A stretch of DNA of 64,000 nt, taken from positions 248,001 through 312,000 of the forward strand of contig CBDFGV010000002.1 in NCBI GenBank assembly GCA_965247245.1. The letters are read 5' to 3'. The notes beneath the pieces are model-generated. The model ran no database searches. It was not told the origin of the DNA and saw only the letters and a program-made list of their open reading frames with translations. The translations under genes were made by a program, and so were the position numbers. The DNA is from Tectiglobus sp965247245. GTDB lineage: Bacteria > Pseudomonadota > Alphaproteobacteria > Rhizobiales > Hyphomicrobiaceae. How positions within the stretch are numbered: position 1 is the first letter of the stretch; each line of letters opens with the position of its first letter. This document shows, in pieces, positions 43,466 to 52,643 of this stretch.

Positions 43466-45013
43466 CTATTCCCACTCGATCGTACCAGGTGGCTTCGAGG
43501 TGATGTCATAGACAACGCGATTGATGCCCTTCACCTCATTGATGATGCGCGTCGCGGTCCGCCCCAGGACTTCGTGTGGAAATGGGAAGTAGTCGGCCGT
43601 CATACCGTCGGTTGATGTAACGGCCCTGAGGGCACAGACGTGATCGTAGGTCCGCGCGTCTCCCATCACGCCGACGGTCTTGACCGGCAGCAAGACCGCA
43701 AACGCCTGCCAGATATCATCGTAAAGACCGGCTGAGCGAATTTCATCCAGGTAGATGGCATCGGCCTGGCGCAGAATGTCGAGCTTCTCTCGCGTGATAT
43801 CTCCGGGAATGCGAATGGCAAGACCTGGCCCCGGGAAGGGATGGCGGCCAACGAACGTTGCCGGCAATCCCAGTTCCTTGCCAAGCTCGCGCACTTCATC
43901 CTTGAACAATTCACGAAGCGGCTCGACCAGCTTCAAGTTCATCCGATCCGGTAGTCCGCCGACATTATGGTGAGATTTAATCGTCACCGAAGGTCCACCA
44001 GTGAAGGAGACACTTTCAATCACGTCAGGGTACAGCGTGCCCTGAGCGAGAAACTCTGCACCGCCCAGCTTCTTTGCCTCGGATTCGAAGGTCTCGATGA
44101 ACAAGCGGCCGATGACCTTGCGCTTTTGCTCAGGATCGGAAACCCCGGCAAGCTCTTTCAAGAAGATGTCCGACGCGTCGACATGGACGAGCGGAATGTT
44201 GTAATGGCCCCGAAACAGCGAAACGACTTCGTCGGCTTCGTTCTGGCGCATCAAGCCGTGATCAACAAAAATGCAGGTTAGCTGATCACCGATGGCTTCG
44301 TGAATGAGCACGGCGGCGACCGAGGAATCCACACCGCCGGATAAGCCGCAAATGACTTTGCCCGAACCCACCTGTGCCCGGATCTGCTCCACCGCCGTGG
44401 AGCGGAAGTGCGCCATTGACCAATCACCGGCGATCCCCGCGATGCGGTGGACGAAGTTTGACAGCAGCTTTGCGCCATCTGGTGTGTGCACGACCTCCGG
44501 GTGAAACTGCACAGCATAAAGCTTGCGTTCTTGGTCAGCGATGGCTGCGAAAGGCGCCCCTGACGACACGCCGACCACTTCAAAGCCTTCCGGTAGTCGT
44601 GTCACCCGATCACCATGGCTCATCCAGACCTGGTACTTCTCACCGGCCTGCCACACGTCATCGAACAGCGGTGTGGAGGATTTCACTTCCAGCTCAGCGC
44701 GGCCAAACTCGCGATGATGGCCACCTTCGACCTCTCCGCCGAGTTGCTCCACCATGGTCTGCTCGCCATAGCAGATGCCGAGGACTGGAAGGCCGGAACC
44801 GAATACCCAGTCAGGCGCGCGCGGTGTACCCATTTCAGTAACGCTGGCGGGTCCTCCGGAGAGGATGACAGCGCTCGGCTTGAGGCGCTCCAGTGCGCTA
44901 TCAGCACTGTTGAATGGAACTATTTCCGAGTAGACGCCAGACTCACGTACACGACGTGCGATGAGCTGTGTCACCTGGCTGCCGAAATCGATGATGAGAA
45001 CGGTATCTGTCAT
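43466..45013 (-). CDS. guaA: GMP synthase (glutamine-hydrolysing)
   Basis: 515 residues. The glutamine amidotransferase domain has the nucleophile Cys81 in LGICYGEQTM and QFHPEVVHT with the partner His/Glu. The ATP-pyrophosphatase loop is LSGGVDSSVAAVL, and the dimerisation domain ends in ITSKPPGTIEWE. It converts XMP to GMP using glutamine. It sits in an operon with guaB (47308-48801), separated by an RsmB-type methyltransferase and a hydrolase, the usual arrangement in alphaproteobacteria. Confidence 0.98.
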   Translation of the reverse strand: MTDTVLIIDFGSQVTQLIARRVRESGVYSEIVPFNSADSALERLKPSAVILSGGPASVTEMGTPRAPDWVFGSGLPVLGICYGEQTMVEQLGGEVEGGHHREFGRAELEVKSSTPLFDDVWQAGEKYQVWMSHGDRVTRLPEGFEVVGVSSGAPFAAIADQERKLYAVQFHPEVVHTPDGAKLLSNFVHRIAGIAGDWSMAHFRSTAVEQIRAQVGSGKVICGLSGGVDSSVAAVLIHEAIGDQLTCIFVDHGLMRQNEADEVVSLFRGHYNIPLVHVDASDIFLKELAGVSDPEQKRKVIGRLFIETFESEAKKLGGAEFLAQGTLYPDVIESVSFTGGPSVTIKSHHNVGGLPDRMNLKLVEPLRELFKDEVRELGKELGLPATFVGRHPFPGPGLAIRIPGDITREKLDILRQADAIYLDEIRSAGLYDDIWQAFAVLLPVKTVGVMGDARTYDHVCALRAVTSTDGMTADYFPFPHEVLGRTATRIINEVKGINRVVYDITSKPPGTIEWE

Positions 45014-45091
45014 ACCAAGCAGCTACGACAACTGGGCACTTGGCGCAACGTGCATCCTGAAGCATTCAACCGGCTTTTGCGCCAGTGGTGC

Positions 45092-46012
45092 TCAATCCTG
45101 TTCCGAACGCTCAACAGTATGGCTGTCATCAAGCGCCAATTCCTTCAAAGTGCTCAGAACAAGCTCGATGTGATCGTAAACCCAGAAATGACCGGCTCCG
45201 GGAAGCTTGTGAACCGTGCAGTTAGGGATCATCTCGCCCAGGCGCAGCGCCGCCCTGACGGGTACGATGTTGTCGATCAGGCCCTGCCAAAGAGCGGTTC
45301 TTGCTACGATCTGATCGAAGTTCACGTTCCAAGGTTGCGAGAAGATCCGCATATCAGAACGCATACCTTCGCCGCCCTGCTTCAGACTTTCCCCAACATC
45401 TTCAATGACTTGAGCGCGCAACTCCGGATTATTCATGATCTCCGCATCAGGCTTCGGTAGCAGCTTGAGGAAGATGCTGTACTTCAAGCGGGGCGCGATC
45501 CGAAACAAGGTGTTCATAGGTATTAGCCCAGCACGCAATAGCCATCCCCTCGGCGGTGCCTGCAAAAAGATCAGGCGCTCGCGACGATTGAGCGGAATAT
45601 CGTTCTGCAATTCGTGGATTGGACCAACCGGCCCAAACAGGACCATTCCCTGGACGCGATCACCATGGGCCGCTGCTGTGGCCACGGCAAATGGCGCACC
45701 ACCCGACACGCCGATCAATGAGAAACGATCAATCTCGTATGCATCCAGGATGGCATCTACTTCTGGAAGCCAGTCCTGCAATGTGCGATTCGCCTGCGTG
45801 GTCGAACGGCCAAAACCGGGTCGGTCGGCAGCAATGATTCGCAACCCGAGCTTCTTTGCGATTTGGTCGGTTACGCGGAACATGAGCCTTGTGCCGGGGA
45901 TACCATGAAACGCCAATGCCGGCAGACCGTTGGGATCGCCAAACTCCATCACACCGAGAATGCGGCCGCCTGGACGGCCTAGTTCCCGGACATTGGCGCT
46001 CGACTGACTCAT
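45092..46012 (-). CDS. Alpha/beta hydrolase
   Basis: 306 residues. FHGIPGTRLMFRV is the oxyanion segment, GVSGGAPFAVATAAAHG the nucleophile elbow, and GAGHFWVYDH holds the histidine. The start overlaps the stop of the RsmB-type gene (ATGA, 46009-46012), which indicates coupling. The gene lies 78 bases before guaA, so it belongs to the purine operon but has no obvious part in purine synthesis; a peptidase-, esterase- or haloperoxidase-like activity is possible. Confidence 0.88.
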   Translation of the reverse strand: MSQSSANVRELGRPGGRILGVMEFGDPNGLPALAFHGIPGTRLMFRVTDQIAKKLGLRIIAADRPGFGRSTTQANRTLQDWLPEVDAILDAYEIDRFSLIGVSGGAPFAVATAAAHGDRVQGMVLFGPVGPIHELQNDIPLNRRERLIFLQAPPRGWLLRAGLIPMNTLFRIAPRLKYSIFLKLLPKPDAEIMNNPELRAQVIEDVGESLKQGGEGMRSDMRIFSQPWNVNFDQIVARTALWQGLIDNIVPVRAALRLGEMIPNCTVHKLPGAGHFWVYDHIELVLSTLKELALDDSHTVERSEQD

Positions 46013-47304
46013 TTGGCTCTTTCGAGGATTGCGATAAAGAACCCATCGGTCTGGTGATTGTGCGGTGTTAGTTGCAGCGTCTTTTCCGATCCATCAGCCG
46101 ATGGTGGCATTTCGCCAGGCAATGTCGCAGACCACTGTTCCGCAACAGGGACCAAGCTGAATTCGGGACACTCCGCAACAAACCAGGCGACTTGGTCAGC
46201 ATTCTCTTCCGGTAGAACCGAACAAGTGACATAAACCAGGCGCCCGCCGGGGCGAACAAGAGCCTTTGCGCTTTGCAGAACGCGTTGTTGTTCTGCTATT
46301 CGCGTCGCCAGATTGGCTGGTTTCACACGCCACTTAGTGTCGGGACGGCGCCGCCAGGTGCCTGACCCGGTGCACGGCGCGTCAATGAAGACCGTATCAA
46401 ATTTTGGCCCGAGCTCATTCAGAGCAGCATCATCGCCCGCATCCATGACCTGGACATTGCGTGCCCCGGCCCGTCGCAGGCGCTCAAAGATCGGTCTGAG
46501 TTGCTGCCGGTCAGCGTCATAGGCGTAAAGCTGGCCGGTATTCTGCATCTGCGCTGCAAACGCCAGAGTCTTACCGCCAGCTCCGGCGCACAGGTCCATG
46601 ACTTGTTGGCGTGGGCCGGCACCGGCCAAGGCCGCCGCAATCTGGCTACCCTCATCCTGAACCTCAAACCAACCACGACCGTGCGCGGCTTCGACTTCGA
46701 CATTTGGTGTTCGGGCTGTCCCGGTCGGTGCTGGTAGCCGGATGCATTGCGGTGCGAAGCCACCGTCAGAAAGATCGAACTTCGACAAAGCGCGGACCAC
46801 TTGCTCCTTGGTTGCCTTGAGTGCATTGACGCGAAGATCGACCGGCGCCCTGGTACTTAGTGCTTGAGTCTGAGCGACCGTTTGAGTACCAAACGCCCGC
46901 TCTAGGGAGTTTGACAGCCATTCGGGAAAGTCCCCTTGGATGTGGGGTGATAGTTCAGCTGATAGTTCTGAGCGAAGGCCGCTGGTCTCTTCCGTGGTTA
47001 GCGCACTCAGCGCATACTTGGAACCATCCGCAAAGCGTTCAACGTCGTCCGCACTGACACCGAAGGCACGTGGCGCAGCAGCAATGATCAGGGCCCGTGG
47101 CGTGTCGGATTGCATTTGGGCCGCGAGCGAGTTCTTACGGCGTAGGACATCGTAGACCAAGTTGCCGATGGCCGAGCGATCGCCGGAACCGGCAAATCGA
47201 TTCGACTTCCCCCAATCGCTGAGTGCAAGAGCGACAGGGCGATGCCGTCCGAGAACTTCGCTCAGAACCTCAACTGCAGAAGCTAAACGCGCACCGGGTT
47301 TCAC
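46009..47304 (-). CDS. RsmB/NOP-type rRNA (cytosine-5) methyltransferase
   Basis: 431 residues. Motif I DLCAGAGGKTLAFAAQM binds SAM. The two catalytic cysteines are in DAPCTGSGTWRRRPDTKWR and YVTCSVLPEENADQV. The N-terminal about 130 residues are a helical NusB-like RNA-binding domain typical of RsmB. It is placed three bases after guaB and just before the hydrolase. Likely target: a cytosine in 16S rRNA (RsmB type), though related enzymes methylate other positions. Confidence 0.93.
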   Translation of the reverse strand: MKPGARLASAVEVLSEVLGRHRPVALALSDWGKSNRFAGSGDRSAIGNLVYDVLRRKNSLAAQMQSDTPRALIIAAAPRAFGVSADDVERFADGSKYALSALTTEETSGLRSELSAELSPHIQGDFPEWLSNSLERAFGTQTVAQTQALSTRAPVDLRVNALKATKEQVVRALSKFDLSDGGFAPQCIRLPAPTGTARTPNVEVEAAHGRGWFEVQDEGSQIAAALAGAGPRQQVMDLCAGAGGKTLAFAAQMQNTGQLYAYDADRQQLRPIFERLRRAGARNVQVMDAGDDAALNELGPKFDTVFIDAPCTGSGTWRRRPDTKWRVKPANLATRIAEQQRVLQSAKALVRPGGRLVYVTCSVLPEENADQVAWFVAECPEFSLVPVAEQWSATLPGEMPPSADGSEKTLQLTPHNHQTDGFFIAILERAK

Positions 47305-47307
47305 TGA

Positions 47308-48801
47308 TCAAATATTGCCTTGATAATTCGGGCTTTCCCGCGTGATCGCAATGCTGTGCGGATGGCTTTCACGCATTGCGGATGGCGAGATCCGAACAAA
47401 CTGGGCGCGATCTTGAAGTTCCTTGAGGGACGACGCACCGACGTAGCCCATGCCGGCTTTCAAGCCACCAACCAACTGGTGCAGGACACTCGAGACAGGA
47501 CCCTTGTAAGGTACCTGGCCTTCGATTCCCTCTGGCACCAGTTTGAGAGCATCCTTCACTTCCTGCTGGAAGTAGCGATCAGCAGAGCCACGTGCCATCG
47601 CGCCGACTGAGCCCATTCCGCGGTAGGACTTATAAGTCCTCCCCTGGAACAGATAGGTCTCGCCCGGAGCTTCGTCGGTTCCTGCCAGGAGTGATCCCAC
47701 CATCACACAGCTGGCGCCAGCTGCAATGGCTTTGCCAACGTCTCCGGAGTACTTGATACCACCGTCAGCTATAATTGGCGTGCCGGATTTACTTGCGGCC
47801 TCCGCGCAGTTCATGACAGCCGTCAGCTGCGGCATCCCAACGCCTGCGACGATCCTTGTTGTACAGATGGAACCGGGGCCGATACCGACCTTGATCGCAT
47901 CAGCACCGGCATCGATCAGCGCCAGCGTCGCGTCGCCGGTGGCCACGTTGCCGGCCACAACCTGCACGCTGTTCGAGAGCTTCTTGATGCGGCTTACTGC
48001 ATCCAGAACCTTAACCGAGTGACCGTGCGCGGTATCAACGACAATCAGATCGCATCCGGCATCAACCAGTCGTTCCGTGCGCTCAAATCCGTCTTCGCCT
48101 ACGGTTGTGGCAGCCGCGACACGCAGCCGACCCTGATCATCCTTACAGGCATGCGGATTGTTCTGCGCCTTCTCGATGTCCTTCACAGTTATCAGACCGA
48201 CACAGCGGTAGGCCTCATCAACAACCAGGAGCTTCTCGATCCGGTTTTGATGCAACAGTCGCTTGGCTTCGTCTCGTGACACCGTCGTACTCACGGTGAC
48301 GAGTTCCTTCGTCATCAATTCTGCAATTGGCTGGTTGGCGTCGGTGGCAAACCGGACATCGCGGTTGGTTACAATGCCGACCAGCTTGCTCGGGCCATTC
48401 GTCCTTGGGTTCTCAACGACTGGAATGCCCGAGATCTTATGCTCAGACATCAGCGCGAGTGCGTCGGAGAGCTTTGCCTCTGGCGCAATCGTCACGGGAT
48501 TGATGACCATCCCGCTTTCAAACTTCTTGACGCGTTCGACTTCCTTGGCCTGGAACTCAGGGTCAAGATTGCGGTGAATGACACCAACACCACCAGCTTG
48601 CGCCATGGCGATGGCTAGTCCTGCCTCGGTCACGGTGTCCATGGCCGAGGACAAAATCGGTATATTCAGCGAGACGGTCTTGGTGACGTTCGTGCTAACG
48701 CCGACCTGGGTCGGCAGGACCTCGGATTCCTGTGGAACCAGAAGTACGTCATCGAACGTCAGCCCGACGTCCGATGCAATAACGCGCGGGCTTGCAGCCA
48801 T
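47308..48801 (-). CDS. guaB: Inosine-5'-monophosphate dehydrogenase
   Basis: 497 residues. N-terminal LTFDDVLLVPQESEVLP, two CBS domains (about residues 95-210, KISGIPVVEN and KLLVVDEAYRC), and the catalytic loop GIGPGSICTTRIVAGVG with the active Cys. The SYRGMGSVGAM flap is typical. GGAG lies seven bases before the ATG. It catalyses IMP to XMP, the first step of guanine nucleotide synthesis. First gene of the operon; upstream is 169 bases with a divergent gene. Confidence 0.98.
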   Translation of the reverse strand: MAASPRVIASDVGLTFDDVLLVPQESEVLPTQVGVSTNVTKTVSLNIPILSSAMDTVTEAGLAIAMAQAGGVGVIHRNLDPEFQAKEVERVKKFESGMVINPVTIAPEAKLSDALALMSEHKISGIPVVENPRTNGPSKLVGIVTNRDVRFATDANQPIAELMTKELVTVSTTVSRDEAKRLLHQNRIEKLLVVDEAYRCVGLITVKDIEKAQNNPHACKDDQGRLRVAAATTVGEDGFERTERLVDAGCDLIVVDTAHGHSVKVLDAVSRIKKLSNSVQVVAGNVATGDATLALIDAGADAIKVGIGPGSICTTRIVAGVGMPQLTAVMNCAEAASKSGTPIIADGGIKYSGDVGKAIAAGASCVMVGSLLAGTDEAPGETYLFQGRTYKSYRGMGSVGAMARGSADRYFQQEVKDALKLVPEGIEGQVPYKGPVSSVLHQLVGGLKAGMGYVGASSLKELQDRAQFVRISPSAMRESHPHSIAITRESPNYQGNI

Positions 48802-48970
48802 CGAATTTCTCCATAACTGCTGAAAACGATCAGCGATTCTGAGCGGTTTCGCAGTGCGGATAGCACGTCCCGTTCATTTGGGGAAGGGGGGCGTGCGGCT
48901 TTGGGAAAACCAATGGGAATCTGGCAATAGTCAGATTTCATTGACGAACGCGCTGACAGGGCCACCGCAT

Positions 48971-49591
48971 ATGCCCCATTTCAATGCTCAATCGGTCGCT
49001 GCCGAATTAACCACCACTGGCGATCGTCAGCTGGCTCAGCAGCTGGCAGAGATCATTCTGACGGATGAATTTTCAATGCGCGCGCTCAAAGCTGTGCAGC
49101 AGCTGGAGCTTCGGGACTGGGCTATCGGTGCCGGCTTCGTACGGAACGTCATCTGGGACAGTCTTCATGGATTTGATGCCCGAACACTGCTCCCTGACAT
49201 CGATGTTCTCTATTTCGATCGATCGTGCCTGGCTGCGTCGCGCGACCGTGAGATTGAGTGCCTGCTAAATGAGTCGCACCCAGATCTGCCGTGGTCGGTA
49301 CGCAATCAGGCCCGTATGCACCTCCGCAATGGCGATCCGCCATATCGCTCGACCTTCGATGCCCTGCACTACTGGCTGGAGAAACCGACAGCCGTAGCAG
49401 TCAGGTTTAATCGATCGGACCAGCTTGAAATCCTGGCTCCGTTTGGCCTGGACTGTCTGATTGGTATGCAGGGCGAGCCAACGCCTCGAGGACTGCAGAA
49501 GTACGACCAATATCTGGCGCGTATGCGCGCGAAAGACTGGCCGGCGACATGGCCCAAAGTTCAGGTTACAGGATTGTCCTCGTCGCGGTGA
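48971..49591 (+). CDS. Nucleotidyltransferase-family protein (DUF925 type)
   Basis: About 206 residues from ATG 48971; the upstream ATG at 48854 would add 39 unconvincing residues. Family marks are WAIGAGFVRNVIWDSLHGF and LPDIDVLYFD, where the Asp residues resemble the metal site of nucleotidyltransferases, plus the end motif TPRGLQKYDQYLARMRAKDW. DUF925 proteins are found in many bacteria with no agreed function. Diverges from guaB and converges with the racemase gene. Confidence 0.83.
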   Translation: MPHFNAQSVAAELTTTGDRQLAQQLAEIILTDEFSMRALKAVQQLELRDWAIGAGFVRNVIWDSLHGFDARTLLPDIDVLYFDRSCLAASRDREIECLLNESHPDLPWSVRNQARMHLRNGDPPYRSTFDALHYWLEKPTAVAVRFNRSDQLEILAPFGLDCLIGMQGEPTPRGLQKYDQYLARMRAKDWPATWPKVQVTGLSSSR

Positions 49592-49608
49592 ACCGGCCTG
49601 GCTATTGA

Positions 49609-50334
49609 TTAGCTGGGACGCGTCACCGCCGCTCCGGCTAACTCGCCAAGGTGCGCGGCCAATGCCGAGTTGCTGGAAAAGGCCGGCACACCTGCCTCGG
49701 CCTCAATCTCTGCCAAGACATCGTAAGTCTTGAGGTTGGTGCAGGACATGAAGACAGCGTCGACTTCCGTGGACTTCGCCAGTTCGACTGCTGCGCGCTT
49801 CGTGTAGGCTGGGTCAATACGCGCGACCTTGGCATCCTCGCCTTCGTTGAAGGAACCGAAAGCGACTGTTTCGACGCCAGCTTCAGTCATGACATCGCGC
49901 AAGATGTTACTGACGCTCTCAATATACGGCGATAGAAACGCCAGCCGTTTGACGTCGTGCTTGCGACACATGTGGATCAGCGCTGAAACAGGATCCGTGA
50001 CTTGGGCTGTGCGACAGCCGGCGTTCATGAGTGCCGAGACTTTGTTTGGGCCGATTACGGCCGAGCCAGAGGTACAGCAGTAGGCGACAGCATCAAACGA
50101 CAATGAACGGGGCAGGAGCGTTGCTGAGCTTTCAATATGATTGGCCATGTCGGCCAGCGTTTCCCTCGTAACATCCGGCGCATTGGGAACCCGACTGATG
50201 TAAACATCCGCTGCTGACGGAGGAAAGTAGCGATGGATGTCCGGTTCTAGCGTTTCATCCGTTTGCAAAACGACCAAACCAATGGTGGGACGCCTGTCGG
50301 AGTCGTCAAGCAGCTCATAGGCGTATGATGTCAT
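49609..50334 (-). CDS. Maleate isomerase/aspartate-glutamate racemase superfamily protein
   Basis: 241 residues. Two cysteine motifs act as general acid/base pair: AYCCTSGSAVIGPNKV and FMSCTNLKTYDVLAEIEAE. The final AFSSNSALAAHLGELAG matches the maleate cis-trans isomerase and arylmalonate decarboxylase branch. It would isomerise maleate-like dicarboxylates or decarboxylate malonates. It stands alone on the minus strand, with 184 bases upstream that hold no other gene. Confidence 0.85.
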   Translation of the reverse strand: MTSYAYELLDDSDRRPTIGLVVLQTDETLEPDIHRYFPPSAADVYISRVPNAPDVTRETLADMANHIESSATLLPRSLSFDAVAYCCTSGSAVIGPNKVSALMNAGCRTAQVTDPVSALIHMCRKHDVKRLAFLSPYIESVSNILRDVMTEAGVETVAFGSFNEGEDAKVARIDPAYTKRAAVELAKSTEVDAVFMSCTNLKTYDVLAEIEAEAGVPAFSSNSALAAHLGELAGAAVTRPS

Positions 50335-50518
50335 GGAGGGAGCCTTCGGGCAGATTTCAGTCGCGACCGCCGAAGCTTAGCCATAGGCAGCGGCACAACC
50401 AAACAAATTCGAGCTTGGCAATCCAACCAACGCAAGAAACAATTCTTTTACTTGGCGATTCCTTGTCGCCGGGAGATGCTGGCAGGCGTGATTAGTTCAT
50501 AATAGTGGTCTTGCCGCG

Positions 50519-50902
50519 ATGCATTCTCGAAAATCAGTGTCTCAAGTCTTGCTCTTCCTGATCGGTCTACTTGTCCTTGTGGCTGCCGGAGCCGTCGGGA
50601 GCGCAAAGGCGCAGCAAGGCCATCACGGTGAAGGACACGATGAGCTGCATCATTGGTACCTCACCCTTAGAGACTGGAAAGGACGCCCCTGCTGCGATGG
50701 CACAGACTGCCGCCCCACGCGAAGTCGTTACATCAAAGGCCGCCTGGAAGTGCTCGTTGATGGTGAGTGGACGAAGGTGCCGGCGCACAAGATCCTGTCT
50801 GAAACCAGTCCGGACCTGCGCACGCACGTCTGCAGCCCGGGCCCGGAGTCCAACTACCCGCGCGGCTTCATCTTTTGCGTTGTCTTGGGGCCCGGGGTCT
50901 GA
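50519..50902 (+). CDS. Exported hypothetical protein with CC-x5-C motif
   Basis: 127 residues. An N-terminal signal sequence (VLLFLIGLLVLVAAGAVG, cut near KAQ) is followed by a His-rich start (GHHGEGHDELHHWY) and a conserved-looking WKGRPCCDGTDCRPT with three cysteines, a later DLRTHVCSPG and a C in FIFC. The pattern suggests a disulphide-linked or metal-binding periplasmic protein. I recall proteins like this in rhizobia and relatives but no named function. Convergent with the TauD gene. Confidence 0.7.
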   Translation: MHSRKSVSQVLLFLIGLLVLVAAGAVGSAKAQQGHHGEGHDELHHWYLTLRDWKGRPCCDGTDCRPTRSRYIKGRLEVLVDGEWTKVPAHKILSETSPDLRTHVCSPGPESNYPRGFIFCVVLGPGV

Positions 50903-50911
50903 GGACGAGAA

Positions 50912-50944
50912 GCTGACCGCACCGTGCGCGGTTTTCCGGTCAGC
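50912..50944. terminator. Hairpin in the convergent gap (possible bidirectional terminator)
   Basis: GCTGACCG and CGGTCAGC form a perfect 8-bp stem over a 17-base loop. A small inner palindrome (ACCG/CGGT) is followed by four T. It sits between the stops of the exported protein gene and the TauD gene, so it is a weak candidate for terminating both. Confidence 0.4.
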
Positions 50945-50965
50945 CAACTTGCCAATGTTTCGGAA

Positions 50966-51793
50966 CTATGCCGGTCGGTCGCCTTTCACTGTCACGCGGA
51001 AGCCCGAGCGCACGTTTGGATAGTAATCCCAGATCGCGAGATGCTGCACGCAGCGATTGTCCCAGAAGGCAACTGAACCGGGCTGCCAGCGGAAGCGGAC
51101 TTGGAAGTCGGCAGACGCGCAGTGCTCGTGAAGCATACGCAGAATGGAATCGCTCTCGAGGCGCGGCACGTCGTTGATGCGGGTCGTGAAGATGGGGTTC
51201 ACGAAAAGGCACTTCCGACCGCTCACAGGATGTGTTCGGACCACGGGGTGGTCTGCATAGGGATAAGTTTTGCCAGCGTCGTTGACGCCGAGGTTTGAAT
51301 AGCGACCGCGATACTGCGGCTCACCATCGTGGCGTGCGGTCAGTCCCGACAGATATTCCTTCATCCGGTCCGACAATGCATCGTAGGCGGCATACATGTT
51401 TGAGAAGAGCGTATCGCCGCCGTACTCCGGCACAGTCTTGAGGTATAGGATTGAACCCAGTGGTGGCTCTTCATCGCACGACACATCCGAATGCCAGCGC
51501 TCGCCCGCAATGTAAGTCGAATTCTTGTCAGTGTGGATCGGCAGAATTTCAGGGTGACCCTCCGGCCCCGGAATGGCGGGATGAACATGCAGCTCACCAA
51601 AGCGCCGACCAAACGCTTTGTGGCTTTCGTGATCCAAATCCTGGCCTCGGAAGAATATGACACAGTGCTCGGTCAGGGCCTGGTGAACTTCCTCAAACGT
51701 TTGGTCGTCCATTGGCTTGGAAAGATCAACACCTTCGATCTCGGCGCCCACTCTGGCGGTTACCGGGTTTACCTTAATCTTCTCATACTGCAT
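50966..51793 (-). CDS. TauD/TfdA family Fe(II)/2-oxoglutarate dioxygenase
   Basis: 275 residues. Iron site His-x-Asp in RWHSDVSCDEEPP with distal His in RCVQHLAIWDYYP and the 2-oxoglutarate Arg in GFRVTVKGD. The N-terminal GAEIEGVDLSKPM is typical of TauD. It hydroxylates the substrate next to a sulfonate or ether carbon, or similar. A paralogue of the same order and length is at 52644-53465, with an EthD-like protein between them; the three genes form a minus-strand unit (gaps 115 and 57 bases). Confidence 0.9.
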   Translation of the reverse strand: MQYEKIKVNPVTARVGAEIEGVDLSKPMDDQTFEEVHQALTEHCVIFFRGQDLDHESHKAFGRRFGELHVHPAIPGPEGHPEILPIHTDKNSTYIAGERWHSDVSCDEEPPLGSILYLKTVPEYGGDTLFSNMYAAYDALSDRMKEYLSGLTARHDGEPQYRGRYSNLGVNDAGKTYPYADHPVVRTHPVSGRKCLFVNPIFTTRINDVPRLESDSILRMLHEHCASADFQVRFRWQPGSVAFWDNRCVQHLAIWDYYPNVRSGFRVTVKGDRPA

Positions 51794-51908
51794 TGAATCT
51801 TCACTCCCTTCAGTAGGGCTTATTCAGCTACGTGGTTGCATTCAGATTAGGTGTGGTTGGTACGCATCGTCAATTTCGGTTGCGATGATTTCCGATGATG
51901 ATCGGCAG

Positions 51909-52586
51909 CTATGGGGATCGGGAAATGCAGCGCAAGGTCAGCGGCGCATTGGTACTCAGGGCTTGATAGTCCCGAACACGCGCCGACCAGGCATCGTTCA
52001 AAGATTCCGGACGATGGTCTACAGCGTCCGCGTGCGTTGCAAAGCTGGCGACCATGACATGCTTGCCAGGGGCCGTCGTTGACAGGAATTTTGCTGCGAC
52101 TTCGAAGCCTGACTTGGTGGAGATATGAGGCAGGTACGTCTGGATGCACCAGCTGCCGTAATCCTCATCATGACCGTCAACTGTACCAACTATGACATTG
52201 AGATTGGCGTAGCTCGGGCCGTCGCCTCCTTCAGCTGCCACGCGCCATTCTTCGGCGGCAATCAGCATTTGCGAACCTATTCGATGTCCCATCATCTCCC
52301 GCGTTAAGGGCGGCTGGTTTGGTTTGATTTGGGCCGGGCTCGGATCGAGGAACGTGCGCGTATCCTCGCCGCCAAAGAAGGCTGCGAAACCACGTTGGCC
52401 GCCGGCATCGTTGCCGTTCAGCATTCTTGGGGCGCCGCCTGGCCCAAGCACTTCGTAGTGCGCGCCCCACGTGTATCCCGGGCGCGCCAGCTTTTCCGGA
52501 ATGTGTACGTCATGAAACCAGTCGAGGTATGCTTCCTCGTTGGCGGTCGCGATGTCGTACATGATCAGCCAGATTGCGTTACTCAT
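51909..52586 (-). CDS. EthD-like/ferredoxin-fold hypothetical protein between two TauD genes
   Basis: 225 residues. It starts SNAIWLIMYDIATANEEAY with LDWFHDVHIPEKLARPGY, which resembles the ferredoxin-like alpha/beta dimeric fold of EthD/Dabb proteins, and a second half (LNVIVGTVDGHDEDYGSWC) that may repeat the fold. It is likely soluble. Flanked by two TauD-type dioxygenases in one orientation, so it may bind or process their product. The assignment rests on the motif W-F-x-x-x-H-I-P-E-K only. Confidence 0.65.
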   Translation of the reverse strand: MSNAIWLIMYDIATANEEAYLDWFHDVHIPEKLARPGYTWGAHYEVLGPGGAPRMLNGNDAGGQRGFAAFFGGEDTRTFLDPSPAQIKPNQPPLTREMMGHRIGSQMLIAAEEWRVAAEGGDGPSYANLNVIVGTVDGHDEDYGSWCIQTYLPHISTKSGFEVAAKFLSTTAPGKHVMVASFATHADAVDHRPESLNDAWSARVRDYQALSTNAPLTLRCISRSP

Positions 52587-52643
52587 TAGGCGCTCCTTGT
52601 TGGCAATCAGGCGGGTCTCAGGCAGCTACACCATTTGCTGTTG

